Below the pieces are notes generated by a model. The model was not told the DNA's origin and made no database searches. It saw only the letters and a program-made list of their open reading frames with translations. Shown here piece by piece: positions 1 through 8,056 of a stretch of 23,708 nucleotides of DNA. Location: NCBI GenBank assembly GCA_964582065.1, contig CAZOQG010000014.1, forward strand, positions 1-23,708, written 5' to 3'. The translations under genes and the position numbers were made by a program. Every line of letters starts with the position of its first letter. The first letter of the stretch is position 1. The stretch comes from JACNFS01 sp964582065 (GTDB lineage Bacteria > Chloroflexota > Dehalococcoidia > GIF9 > UBA5629).

Positions 1-569
1 ATGACAAGCTTCTTGGATTCAGGGATACCGGCGATTTGTCTCACTACTTTGGAGTAGCTCACTACCATGCCGTTTATACACGTTCCGAGGCCATGGTTCA
101 CCGCTGCCAGTGCTATAGTCTGAGCTACTGTGCCGAGGCCGAACATTGACAGAAAGGTGCCGCTAATCTCTTCATCCATGCCGACTATTATGAGGTTGGG
201 GGCATCGAAAGCACGCAGTAGTTTCAGGAACCACTGGTTTTTCTTTTCAGTGTCTTCCCGGCCGATACCCATGAGCTGGTATAGCGCGATACCTACTTCT
301 ACTTGGCGCTTCCGGTAGACTCCTGTGAAAGCCTCGATAGGCAAATCTGCATCGGGCGCTGCACCGGCTTGGAACTGTTCCTCCAAAGCTTGTCTCAAAT
401 CGTCCAGCACCTTACCGCCCAAGACAGTGAACTCCCAGGGTTGGGTGTTCATTCCTGACGGAGCGCGTGTTGCCACCTCGAAAATCTCGGTCAGCACTTC
501 TTTGGGAACTGGGGTTGTCTTGTAGCCGCGGATACTCTTCCTGGACTTTATGGCTTCCATAAGCTCCAT
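1..569 (-). CDS. Nitroreductase family protein (3' end beyond window)
   Basis: FMN-dependent nitroreductase-family oxidoreductase; the substrate cannot be told from sequence. Reading the minus strand from the ATG at 569 gives 189 codons without a stop up to the window edge. The N-terminus has the family signature: an SRKSIRGY stretch (residues 8-15) that contacts FMN phosphate, then RAPSGMNTQPWEF (about 34-46). The later segment LGTVAQTIALAAVNHGLGTC is the typical helix and dimer/FMN region. An AGGAGG ribosome site lies about 8 bases before the ATG, which fixes the start. The gene begins 23 bases after hisB stops, on the same strand, so it is probably co-transcribed as the last visible gene of the histidine operon. 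It has no known role in histidine synthesis. Family assignment is strong; function is open. Confidence 0.9.
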   Translation of the reverse strand, partial: MELMEAIKSRKSIRGYKTTPVPKEVLTEIFEVATRAPSGMNTQPWEFTVLGGKVLDDLRQALEEQFQAGAAPDADLPIEAFTGVYRKRQVEVGIALYQLMGIGREDTEKKNQWFLKLLRAFDAPNLIIVGMDEEISGTFLSMFGLGTVAQTIALAAVNHGLGTCINGMVVSYSKVVRQIAGIPESKKLV

Positions 570-592
570 TAAATTCCCCTCCTTTTGGAAAC

Positions 593-1183
593 TTAGCTCT
601 CGATACTATCCTTGGTGCTTGGTGTTCTGCCAGCGATGCGCTCGTCAATGCGAGTTGCGGCGTCGAGCGCACGGGCCAGGGCTTTGAACAACGCTTCGGC
701 TTTGTGATGGTCATTGATGCCACTGAGGATTTTTGCATGGATATTAAGCTTTGCCTCGCAGGCAAAGGAGACGAAGAAATGGCGAATCAGGTCAGCGGAC
801 ATTTCGCTGATGCTGGTGTTGTCGAAGGACGCCTCAAACGCTGCATAACCTCTGCCCCCGATATCCAGGGCTACCACGGCGAGGGTGTCATCCATAGGCA
901 CCACGGCGTGAGACATCCTGACTATTCCTTGCCTATCGCCCAAAGCTTGGCTGAAGGCTTTGCCCAGGGAAATGGCTACATCTTCGACCACGTGGTGCTG
1001 GTCGGAGCCTGTGGCCGAGAGCCTTATATCAAAGATTCCATGCTGGGCCAATTGACTCAACATATGGTCAAAGAACCTGATTCCCGTGGTGATTTCGAAT
1101 TGGCTCCTGCCGTCGATATTCAACTCTATCTTGATGGAAGTCTCTTTGGTTTCCCGAGTTATAGTTGCTTTTCTTTCAGCCAT
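593..1183 (-). CDS. hisB: Imidazoleglycerol-phosphate dehydratase (HisB)
   Basis: Dehydrates imidazole glycerol phosphate to imidazole acetol phosphate, the sixth step of histidine synthesis, in the cytoplasm. The 196-residue protein is the normal length of the stand-alone (monofunctional) enzyme; there is no histidinol-phosphatase domain. Both metal-binding motifs are present: TGIRFFDHML (33-42), DQHHVVED (61-68, with H63, H64 and E67) and DHHKAEALFKAL (158-169, with H159, H160 and E163). I chose the ATG at 1183, which begins MAERKATI and has AGAGGT about 8 bases upstream. A longer reading to 1246 would overlap hisC by 26 bases and adds residues unlike the family. It lies between hisC (upstream) and a nitroreductase gene in one minus-strand operon. 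Confidence 0.96.
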   Translation of the reverse strand: MAERKATITRETKETSIKIELNIDGRSQFEITTGIRFFDHMLSQLAQHGIFDIRLSATGSDQHHVVEDVAISLGKAFSQALGDRQGIVRMSHAVVPMDDTLAVVALDIGGRGYAAFEASFDNTSISEMSADLIRHFFVSFACEAKLNIHAKILSGINDHHKAEALFKALARALDAATRIDERIAGRTPSTKDSIES

Positions 1184-1220
1184 GCTTTTAACCTCTTTAG
1201 GTTCTTTGCTAAGTGCTACA

Positions 1221-2315
1221 TTAACATATTTCTTCCAGTGCGGCAATCAATGCGTCAGTATGTTCTGGCTTGCCAACGCTGATGCGCAAGCAGTCCTTCA
1301 GCTCAGGGGTGTTGAAGTAACGGACAAAGATGCCTTTCGTCTGCAATTCTTGGTGGATTGTCTTTGCTTTGCCATTGAGCACCGAGCAGAGGAGAAAATT
1401 AGCTTGTGATGGATAGACTCTTAGCCAATCTAGCTCGCCAAGCTTAGTCAAAAGCCGTTCTCGCTCGTCAACGATTGCCTTGATTGTGCTGCGCAGATAG
1501 TCGATGTCCTTCAACGATTCCAGTGATGCCACTTGGGCAGCGGCGTTTACATTATATGGTTGTTTTATTCGCATTAGGTATTTGACGATATTAAAGGGGA
1601 AGATACCGTAGCCGGCTCTTAGTCCTGCTAGCCCTGCCCATTTGCTGAAGGTACGCAGAACTATCAAATTTGAGTACTCAGGGACCAGGCGGGCCATGGT
1701 TACCCCGCCAAATTCGGAATAAGCTTCGTCTATTACCACTATAGTGGCGGTATCCAGCAGTTCCAAAACTTCGGATTCGGGGGTGAGATTGCCCGAAGGG
1801 TTGTTGGGCGAAGCAACAAAGATAACCTTCGTTCGCTTATCTAGAGCTTTCTTTATAGCGGCAACATCAATCGAGAAATCTTTCCTCCTGGGTATGTTGA
1901 CTATCTTGCCGCCACAGACATCGGTGCTGAATGGATACATCCCAAAGGTCGGTGGGCAGTTAATCACTTTATCTCCAGGTTGGACAAATAGACGCAGGAC
2001 AAGGTCAATGAGTTCGTCACTGCCACTGCCAGCAATGATATGCTCCGAACTTAACCCTGTATACTCTTCCAGCGCTTTGCGTAATTCTCGCTGCTCTGGG
2101 TCAGGATAGAGGTGGTAGTAAGCATAATTGGCTAGAGCCTGTCTTACCATGGCTGAGCAACCGTAAAGGTTTTCATTGCCATCGAGTTTTATTACTTTCT
2201 CCGCCGGAATCTCGGTCCGCTGGCTCAGTACATCGGTTGGCTCAACAGGAGTATAGGCCTTCATGGCTTTGAGCTCGGGTCTCATTAATTGTTCGATATT
2301 TTCAGGCGAAATCAC
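1221..2315 (-). CDS. hisC: Histidinol-phosphate aminotransferase (HisC)
   Basis: PLP-dependent fold-type I aminotransferase that converts imidazole acetol phosphate and glutamate to histidinol phosphate. The 364-residue length is usual. Motifs in order: LDGNENLYG (44-52) for the substrate phosphate and cofactor region, SPNNPSGN (169-176), DEAYSEF (196-202) with the Asp that pairs with the pyridine nitrogen, and FSKWAGLAGLRAGYG (223-237), in which K225 is the Schiff-base lysine. The start is a GTG that overlaps the hisD stop as GTGA, with AGAGGAAGAG just upstream inside hisD; this points to translational coupling. It could in principle act on aromatic keto acids too, but the setting between hisD and hisB makes HisC the clear choice. 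Confidence 0.96.
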   Translation of the reverse strand: MISPENIEQLMRPELKAMKAYTPVEPTDVLSQRTEIPAEKVIKLDGNENLYGCSAMVRQALANYAYYHLYPDPEQRELRKALEEYTGLSSEHIIAGSGSDELIDLVLRLFVQPGDKVINCPPTFGMYPFSTDVCGGKIVNIPRRKDFSIDVAAIKKALDKRTKVIFVASPNNPSGNLTPESEVLELLDTATIVVIDEAYSEFGGVTMARLVPEYSNLIVLRTFSKWAGLAGLRAGYGIFPFNIVKYLMRIKQPYNVNAAAQVASLESLKDIDYLRSTIKAIVDERERLLTKLGELDWLRVYPSQANFLLCSVLNGKAKTIHQELQTKGIFVRYFNTPELKDCLRISVGKPEHTDALIAALEEIC

Positions 2316-3643
2316 TTAATCTCTTCCTCTGTTGTTTGTAATCTTGCCCTGATTGCTTGGGCATGACCATCGAGTCCTTCAGCTTCAGCTATAGTTATGG
2401 CTGCCTGTCCCAGTTCCTTGGCGGCAGTCTCGTCTAAGGCAACGATGTTGGTGACCTTGAGGAAATCCTCAACGCCGAGGGGAGAGCTGAAATGGGCGCT
2501 GCCCCCTGTTGGCAAAACATGGCTTGGCCCGGCAATGTAGTCACCCAGGGCTACCGGAGAACTGCTGCCCACAAAGATACAGCCGGCATTACGAATTTCC
2601 TGGACATGCGTGTCGGCATTGCGTACCATCAGCGACACATGCTCTGGGGCATAGGAATTGACCAAGTCAATAGCTTCACCTAGACTGTCGACCACAATTA
2701 TCATACCTCTAGAGCTTATGGCTTCCTGGGCAATAGTCTGCCGTTCCAGCTTTGCCAGCTGGAGCTTGATTTCATTATCTACACTGTTGGCCAACTCGGG
2801 GGATGTGGTAATCAAGATCGCTGAAGCCAGAGGGTCGTGTTCGGCTTGAGCTATGAGGTCGGCGGCACAAAGGGAGGCATTAGCAGTGCCATCAGCTACA
2901 ACTACCACCTCACTAGGTCCCGGAAGGCTCTCGATATCCACTGATCCGTAGACCATTTTCTTGGCTATAATCACAAAAACGTTGCCTGGACCGCAAATCT
3001 TATTCACTTTTGGCACTGATTCAGTGCCAAAAGCTAAGGCGGCAATGGCTTGGGCTCCGCCTATCTTGAAAATGCGACTGACTTTGGCGATATCAGCCGC
3101 CACAAGCGTTGCGGGTGGGATTGTGCCATCTTCTTGGGGCGGAGTAGCCACAATAATTTCTTTGACTCCAGCTACTCGTGCCGGGACGGCTGTCATCAGA
3201 ACCGTGGAGGGATAGGCAGCAGTCCCGCCAGGTACATAAATACCCACTTTGTCCAGCGGGCTGACTTGTCGTCCCAAGCCATGGCTAACAAAGCCAAATT
3301 CGAGCCGCTGTTTACAGGTTGAATGAAACTTGTCTATTCGGCTTGCAGCCAGCTCGAGTGCTGGCACCAGCTTTCTGTCTATCTTTTGGTAAGCCGCCGA
3401 AATCTCGCCCCGAGTTACTTCCAGCGAGCTAAGTTTAACCCGGTCCAGTTTTTCTGTGTAGCTGAGAAGAGCTTCATCGCCCTTGTCGCGCACGTCATCG
3501 ATGATGCGCTTGACTATTTGCTCCGGCGTGAGCCTGTCTTTGTCGACCTTGTCTTCCAGCCCTGTTGATAGTGCAAATGGCAAGAACGGAGTTTCCCTGT
3601 TCAACAACGGTTTTGCCTGGCGAAAACCTTTGACTATCTTCAT
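2312..3643 (-). CDS. hisD: Histidinol dehydrogenase (HisD)
   Basis: Zinc enzyme that oxidises histidinol to histidine with two NAD+, the last two steps of the pathway. 443 residues, close to the family norm (about 430). All key residues are visible: zinc ligands Q266 and H269 (AQAEHDP), D368 (GDYIAGPSHVLPTGG) and H427 (EGLDGHAQAI), and the catalytic pair E334-H335 in YAPEHV. The segment IYVPGGTAAYPSTVLM (135-150) is the usual N-terminal signature. The ATG at 3643 follows the hisG stop by one base, and the last four bases overlap the hisC start. Nothing is missing or unusual. Confidence 0.97.
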   Translation of the reverse strand: MKIVKGFRQAKPLLNRETPFLPFALSTGLEDKVDKDRLTPEQIVKRIIDDVRDKGDEALLSYTEKLDRVKLSSLEVTRGEISAAYQKIDRKLVPALELAASRIDKFHSTCKQRLEFGFVSHGLGRQVSPLDKVGIYVPGGTAAYPSTVLMTAVPARVAGVKEIIVATPPQEDGTIPPATLVAADIAKVSRIFKIGGAQAIAALAFGTESVPKVNKICGPGNVFVIIAKKMVYGSVDIESLPGPSEVVVVADGTANASLCAADLIAQAEHDPLASAILITTSPELANSVDNEIKLQLAKLERQTIAQEAISSRGMIIVVDSLGEAIDLVNSYAPEHVSLMVRNADTHVQEIRNAGCIFVGSSSPVALGDYIAGPSHVLPTGGSAHFSSPLGVEDFLKVTNIVALDETAAKELGQAAITIAEAEGLDGHAQAIRARLQTTEEEIK

Positions 3644-3644
3644 C

Positions 3645-5084
3645 CTAATTACTCTCGGCCGTCTGGCGAAGGATTTCGACCACAGAGGCTATTCTTTCTC
3701 TCTTGGTGGAAGACGTTAGGCTGTTTTTGTTGCCGATAAGGCAAGCTGTAGATTTGAAAAGGGTGTCCACAATTCTGAGATTGTGTTCGGCTAAGGTCTT
3801 CCCGGTCTGCGTGTTTTCGATAAGCAAGTCAGCGTCTTCAGGCAAGAGGGCTTCACTCGCCCCCCAAGTAGGAATCAATTTGTACCGACTGACACGGTTA
3901 TCGTGAAGATATTTGTCAGCGATATTGATGTACTCAGAGGCTACTCTCAGCGGTGACAGTCTGCCAGCTTGCATTAGCCGCTTCAAATCGTCGATATTGG
4001 CTACAGACAGGTCTTGGCCAACTACTGCCACTACTTTTACTTCGCCAAAGCCAAGGTCGACAAGCTCTGTAGCTGGGCTCGTGGGAAAGCGATAGAGGTG
4101 GTCAAGAAGCCAATCTCTGCCAGTTATGGCCAGGTCGAAATTCCCGTTAGCTACTTGGAGTGGCATGTCTTGAGGTCTGATTACCTTGACATTAACCCAG
4201 TCCAGATTGAAACTTGGGCGCCGTTTGAGCATACGTGCCGAATAGCCTTGCAGCTCTAGTCCGGCTTTATTGAGGAATTCCGAAGTTGGCGCTTGCTGAT
4301 GTCCGTCAGGTATAGCAAGCCAGACTTTTTCCTGGCTGAAATCGGGATGGAGACTATTGACGCTCCTGGCTGATTTCGGTTTGATTTGTAGCCATGGCTT
4401 GGCTGTCGCCCTAAGACCTTGACTGAACCGAGAGATAACTTGGCCAACATTCTTGGTTTGCCAGCTTTCCTTATTAGCAATAAGAAAGGCACCAGTAGAG
4501 AGCAAGGTTTTCAGTGAAACCAAGTTCTGAGCTTTTATTGCCGATTCATTTTGTGCCCATTGCACAACTAGGTCAGCATTCTCCGGTGGATAGACTTCAG
4601 CAGCCCCCCAAACGGGGAGAATCCTGAACTTCCTCAACCTGAGGCTCAAAGCTGAGGCTTCTGCCACATTGGGATACTCGGTTACTATGCGCCACGTATC
4701 TTGTCTTTGTGACAATTCTTGAACGTTGGATATATTTCCCTGCTGGCTGGCTGCCATGTATAGATTGCCTTTGTTATACTCCAAGCTGAATACTCTGACT
4801 AAAGCGCTGGCTGGGTATTTGGCCAGAAGCTCTTCGATCCAGTCCGAGCCGCAGATGCCCAAATCGTAATTGCCCACAGCTACTTGGATAGGGATGTCCT
4901 TTTCTTGGAACATCTTAGCCGAGAGGTGGGGAAGCCGTGTTGACTGAAGGCGATAAACTCGTGTCTTCTGGGTATAGTTTTCGAATTCCAGCCCTATCTC
5001 GTTCAAGAAGCAGGCTGTGGCCGGCAAAAGGCTTCCTTTAGGCAAAGCTAGCTTGACATAATCCGACTGAGGTTCAGTTAGCAA
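3645..5084 (-). CDS. hisG: ATP phosphoribosyltransferase, double-domain HisG (HisG-HisG fusion)
   Basis: Catalyses ATP + PRPP to phosphoribosyl-ATP, the first committed step of histidine synthesis. Short-form HisG is about 210 residues; this chain has 479 and reads as two HisG domains joined by a linker (roughly 9-225 and 253-479). Each half has the set LA(L/I)P.G, (D)MP.QVA.GN.DL, a (R)(V/I)..EY.N(I/V)A segment and WGA.E..P..ADL. The halves have degenerated differently. The first keeps LPKGS (14-18) but has lost the PRPP loop (QNESAI at 178-183). The second has IPDGH instead of LPKGR (258-262) but keeps QTGKTL (426-431). The start is TTG at 5084, one base after the hisZ stop, with GGAGG about 10 bases upstream; no better start exists nearby. 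It lies directly after hisZ, as expected for a short-form, HisZ-dependent enzyme. Activity and stoichiometry are inferred. Confidence 0.93.
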   Translation of the reverse strand: MLTEPQSDYVKLALPKGSLLPATACFLNEIGLEFENYTQKTRVYRLQSTRLPHLSAKMFQEKDIPIQVAVGNYDLGICGSDWIEELLAKYPASALVRVFSLEYNKGNLYMAASQQGNISNVQELSQRQDTWRIVTEYPNVAEASALSLRLRKFRILPVWGAAEVYPPENADLVVQWAQNESAIKAQNLVSLKTLLSTGAFLIANKESWQTKNVGQVISRFSQGLRATAKPWLQIKPKSARSVNSLHPDFSQEKVWLAIPDGHQQAPTSEFLNKAGLELQGYSARMLKRRPSFNLDWVNVKVIRPQDMPLQVANGNFDLAITGRDWLLDHLYRFPTSPATELVDLGFGEVKVVAVVGQDLSVANIDDLKRLMQAGRLSPLRVASEYINIADKYLHDNRVSRYKLIPTWGASEALLPEDADLLIENTQTGKTLAEHNLRIVDTLFKSTACLIGNKNSLTSSTKRERIASVVEILRQTAESN

Positions 5085-5085
5085 G

Positions 5086-6324
5086 TTATGTTGAGCCTCC
5101 CATTATGTCAATAACGTTGGCTATCGAGGATGCCTCCGTCTTTTGGTTTTGGATTTGGTCAATGACAATAAAGGATGGTGGTTTCTCCTCAACAGTGATT
5201 ACCCAGCGACAGTCTGACTGGCGACCGCTGAAGTCAAGCTCTGCTACATAGCCCGCTTCACGGAGGCACTGGGCTAGCTCAAAACTGGCCTTTGCTATGT
5301 TGGGCATCGTGGTCTCGCTCCTGACCAGAATTCTGTGCTCTTTCGTCTGTCTAACTTCGGGCTCAACCAAATCAATAAGCGGGTCGATGTACAGGGCAAA
5401 ACCACAGGCTGGGGTGCTCTTGCCACCTATGAGCGGGACAAGATTATCATATCTACCCCCACTGACTATTCTATCTTGCTTGACCAAGAACTGGAAGCAG
5501 AGTCCGGTGTAATATTCGAAACCTCTCGTAGATGTAATGTCGATGTGGTAATTACAGTCTAGAGCGTCGAGGAGGCTGGCAACTTCAGCAAAACTGTCAA
5601 GCTCAGATTTCAAATCAGAGGAAATCTGAGGCAGGGCTCTTAAGTTCTCCAAGAAACTGCTGGATTCTCCCCTTAGGTCGAGGAACAATGATAACAGTCT
5701 GTCGGCGCTGGAATTAGCTGCCCCTGTCTGTGCCAGCGCCTGCCAATTGCCGTCTAGAATCTGGCTTAGTAACGCGGCTTCCTTATCGGGGCTTAGCTTT
5801 AGCTCTTTGAGCAAAGCTTTCAGCACGCCGGCATGAGATAATTGTATTTCGACTCCGCTGATGTTCAAGCTGCGCAGAATTTCAACGGCGAGCAGGATTA
5901 ATTCTACATCTGCTGTTGATTTGGGGCTGCCTAGAAGCTCGACACCACACTGCCATCGCTCTCTGTTCTCCTTGCCCGTTTCCTCAAAAGCGAAGACGTT
6001 GGTCACATAGAAAAGCCTGGCTATTGCCTCTTGCGCCAGATTCTCTATGTAAAGTCTGGCAACAGGGATGGTACCGTCTGGTCTCAACACCACCCTCTCT
6101 CCGCTCCAGCCATCCCAATCAAGGAAAGAATATACTTTGCTCAGCATGTTCGGTGTAAGTGTCCCGGCCGCTGTGAATAGGTGAAGATACTCGAGAGTTG
6201 GTGTACTCACTTCCTGGTAGCCCCAGCTGAGGCAAGAACGTCGAAACGCATCTTCTACGTGGCGAAATCGCTCCATATCTTTGGGGAGCAGGTCTCGAGC
6301 GCCTTTACATCTTTGACTTGTCAT
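5086..6324 (-). CDS. hisZ: ATP phosphoribosyltransferase regulatory subunit (HisZ), with HisRS-like C-terminal domain
   Basis: A class II histidyl-tRNA-synthetase paralogue that binds HisG and carries histidine feedback. 412 residues. The catalytic-fold motifs are in HisZ form: RPDGTIPVARLYIENL (81-96) rather than the HisRS RPEGT form, STRGFEYYTG (265-274) in place of the HisRS histidine-A motif, and SGGRYDNL (288-295). Residues about 330-412 (RILVRSET, ELAQCLREAGYVAELDFSGRQ) resemble the anticodon-binding domain of HisRS, which many HisZ proteins lack. The ATG at 6324 has GAAGG upstream and is about 20 bases from a predicted transcription start, so this is the first gene of the operon. A true HisRS is less likely because of the changed motifs and the direct linkage to hisG. 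Confidence 0.88.
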   Translation of the reverse strand: MTSQRCKGARDLLPKDMERFRHVEDAFRRSCLSWGYQEVSTPTLEYLHLFTAAGTLTPNMLSKVYSFLDWDGWSGERVVLRPDGTIPVARLYIENLAQEAIARLFYVTNVFAFEETGKENRERWQCGVELLGSPKSTADVELILLAVEILRSLNISGVEIQLSHAGVLKALLKELKLSPDKEAALLSQILDGNWQALAQTGAANSSADRLLSLFLDLRGESSSFLENLRALPQISSDLKSELDSFAEVASLLDALDCNYHIDITSTRGFEYYTGLCFQFLVKQDRIVSGGRYDNLVPLIGGKSTPACGFALYIDPLIDLVEPEVRQTKEHRILVRSETTMPNIAKASFELAQCLREAGYVAELDFSGRQSDCRWVITVEEKPPSFIVIDQIQNQKTEASSIANVIDIMGGST

Positions 6325-6351
6325 AGTTTTACGCCTTCAGCAAGTTGACCT

Positions 6352-6380
6352 ATTCTACACCAATCCATTTTGCCCTTCAA
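6352..6380 (-). promoter_or_regulatory. Promoter of the histidine operon
   Basis: On the minus strand, TTGAAG (6380-6375) and TAGAAT (6357-6352) are separated by exactly 17 bases. This is a good sigma-70-type promoter, with its expected start about 20 bases before the hisZ ATG. I see no T-box, attenuator peptide or run of histidine codons in the short leader, so feedback is more likely through HisZ than through transcription attenuation. Confidence 0.6.
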
Positions 6381-6557
6381 TCTCAATTTGCTGAGAGTGT
6401 TCAGCGACCCTGCCTGTCAATCTCAGCCCTCCGCTGTCGCTAACTAGAGCTTGAAAGCCAAAAACCAAAATGACAAGCAAAAGTGCGAATCTTTTTTTTG
6501 CGCTTTAGAGCTGGCTCTCGAGATCGCTTCTTGAATTCAACTTTTGCATTTCGGCCT

Positions 6558-6592
6558 TGGGACCCTTCGCTGTCGCTCAGGGTGGCAAACAA
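6558..6592. repeat. Half copy of a dispersed palindromic intergenic repeat
   Basis: The stretch around CCCTTCGCTGTCGCTCAGGG matches the right arm of the fuller element at 21971-22063 (CCCTTCGCTATCGCTCTGGG) with only a few differences. It lies in the divergent hisZ/nfeD intergenic region, upstream of the nfeD promoter. The remaining sequence of this 318-base region (6325-6642) holds the two divergent promoters, a T-rich patch near 6491-6498 and no ORF that I can support. Confidence 0.5.
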
Positions 6593-6602
6593 ATAACCTC
6601 GT

Positions 6603-6631
6603 TTGCTGTTGGCTATCGTCTCGATTATAAT
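6603..6631 (+). promoter_or_regulatory. Promoter of the nfeD-slipin genes
   Basis: TTGCTG (6603-6608), 17 bases, then a perfect TATAAT (6626-6631). The expected start near 6638 leaves a leader of about 14 bases that already contains the GAGG ribosome site, so transcripts would be nearly leaderless in length. Confidence 0.65.
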
Positions 6632-6651
6632 TAGTCTGAGGTGTGAAACAG

Positions 6652-7974
6652 ATGCTCAAGATGGCATTCAGATTTGGCTATATCCTTCTCATGGTTGCGG
6701 TGCTAGTTATGGCCTTCGTTTCCAGTGGGGCTAGTGCTGGCACATCCAACATCGAAGTCTTACAGGTTGAGGGCACCATCGTTCCCGTAGTGGCCGATTA
6801 TATCGAGCGTGGCATCAGTCAGGCTGAGTCCAAAGGTAGCACCGCGTGCATTATTGAATTGGATACCCCCGGAGGGCTGCTTAGTTCGACAGAAGAGATA
6901 GTCCAGCGGATTTTGGGTGCCAGAGTGCCGGTTATAGTCTACGTTTCGCCTCATGGTAGCTGGGCAGCTTCTGCAGGGACTTTCATCACTATAGCCGCCC
7001 ATGTGGCAGTTATGGCTCCGGCGACTAGTATTGGAGCGGCTCACCCCGTAACTGTGGGTGAGGAGATGCCCGAAGATGTGGCAAAGAAAGTAACCGAGTA
7101 TTCGAGCGCGTGGATCAGGAGTATTGCCGAGATGCGTGGTCGCGACGCTGAGCAGGCTGAACTGGCAGTCACGGAAAGCAAGTCGTTCACTGCTGCCGAG
7201 GCATTGGAAGCTAACCTTATTGATTTCCAGGCTGACGACCTGGAAAGCCTCATCAGCCAAATCAATGGCAGGAAAGTGACTTTAGCCAGTGGTGAAGAGG
7301 TCGTTATCGATACCAGTGGTTACATGCTGACTAGAAATGAAATGAATGGCATCGAGCGTTTCTTGCACGTCATCAGCGACCCGAATATCGCTTATATTCT
7401 GCTCAGTTTGGCTACGATAGGGTTGATTACCGAAATCTCAAATCCGGGGATGATATTCCCCGGAGTAGCTGGCGGCATAAGCCTGTTGATGGCCTTCTAT
7501 TCGCTAGGTGTGCTCAATGCGTACTGGGCAGGCGTATTGCTTATATTGCTATCCTTTGGATTATTTGTCGCTGAGATTTATACGCCGACTTTTGGTGTCC
7601 TGACAGCTGGGGGACTTACTTCTTTGGTTATCGGCTCTCTTGTCTTGTTTAGTCATACTTCACCGGCGCTGGAGGTAAATAGGGGCTTAATTGCCGGGGT
7701 AACTATTGCTGTAGCTGCTTTTGTTATCTTTGTCATCGGTGCTATAGTTCGAGGTCAGAGGCGGCAGGTAGCTACTGGTGCTGAGGGGCTGATAGGCATG
7801 GTAGGCGTGGCTCAAACAGTCCTCGACCCTAAAGGTACAGTTCTTATTGAAGGGGAACGCTGGACAGCTATGGTCGACAGTGGTAAAGTGAAACCAGGAG
7901 AGGATGTTATAGTAACTAAGGTCGATAAGCTGAAGCTAGTAGTGACTAAGAAAGAAGCTAAAAAGCGGAACTGA
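6652..7974 (+). CDS. NfeD-type membrane-bound serine protease (ClpP-class)
   Basis: Long-form NfeD protein, a family whose characterised archaeal member (1510-N) cleaves the C-terminus of its partner stomatin. 440 residues from the ATG at 6652: a signal peptide (about 1-30), a ClpP/SppA-like protease domain (about 33-210), four or five membrane helices (about 235-365) and a C-terminal OB-fold (about 370-440). ELDTPGG near residue 70 and AASAG, with the likely nucleophile S107, fit the Ser-Lys dyad type; the base is likely one of K145-K146. I prefer this ATG over the GTG at 6643, because GAGG lies 10 bases before it and would almost touch the GTG. A stand-alone NfeD domain and a slipin follow on the same strand, the classic partnership. 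The C-terminal part was copied downstream. Confidence 0.92.
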   Translation: MLKMAFRFGYILLMVAVLVMAFVSSGASAGTSNIEVLQVEGTIVPVVADYIERGISQAESKGSTACIIELDTPGGLLSSTEEIVQRILGARVPVIVYVSPHGSWAASAGTFITIAAHVAVMAPATSIGAAHPVTVGEEMPEDVAKKVTEYSSAWIRSIAEMRGRDAEQAELAVTESKSFTAAEALEANLIDFQADDLESLISQINGRKVTLASGEEVVIDTSGYMLTRNEMNGIERFLHVISDPNIAYILLSLATIGLITEISNPGMIFPGVAGGISLLMAFYSLGVLNAYWAGVLLILLSFGLFVAEIYTPTFGVLTAGGLTSLVIGSLVLFSHTSPALEVNRGLIAGVTIAVAAFVIFVIGAIVRGQRRQVATGAEGLIGMVGVAQTVLDPKGTVLIEGERWTAMVDSGKVKPGEDVIVTKVDKLKLVVTKKEAKKRN

Positions 7975-7978
7975 GATT

Positions 7979-8056
7979 TTTGCGCCGACTTTTGGTATAC
8001 TGTAGGAGTTTGCTTCTAGGGTTGTTTAGCCATAATGCACTACTACTGGAGATAAA
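7979..8056 (+). pseudogene. Decayed duplicate of the nfeD membrane-segment coding sequence
   Basis: Begins CGCCGACTTTTGGT, identical to the start of the segment at 7586 in the upstream gene. It continues with recognisable matches (GGTTGTTTAGCCATA against CTTGTTTAGTCATA; ACTACTGGAGATAAA against GCGCTGGAGGTAAATA) but has lost bases and the reading frame. It is collinear with the start of the next ORF, which continues the same copy. Confidence 0.6.

Noticed and set aside
412..765. Minus-strand ORF of 117 codons
   Set aside because: It is the wrong frame of hisB and the nitroreductase start, whose own frames have clear family motifs.
6576..6588. AGGGTGGCAAAC resembling a T-box core upstream of the his operon
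   Set aside because: It is on the strand opposite to hisZ, the tail does not match the T-box consensus, and it belongs to the dispersed repeat shared with 21971-22063.
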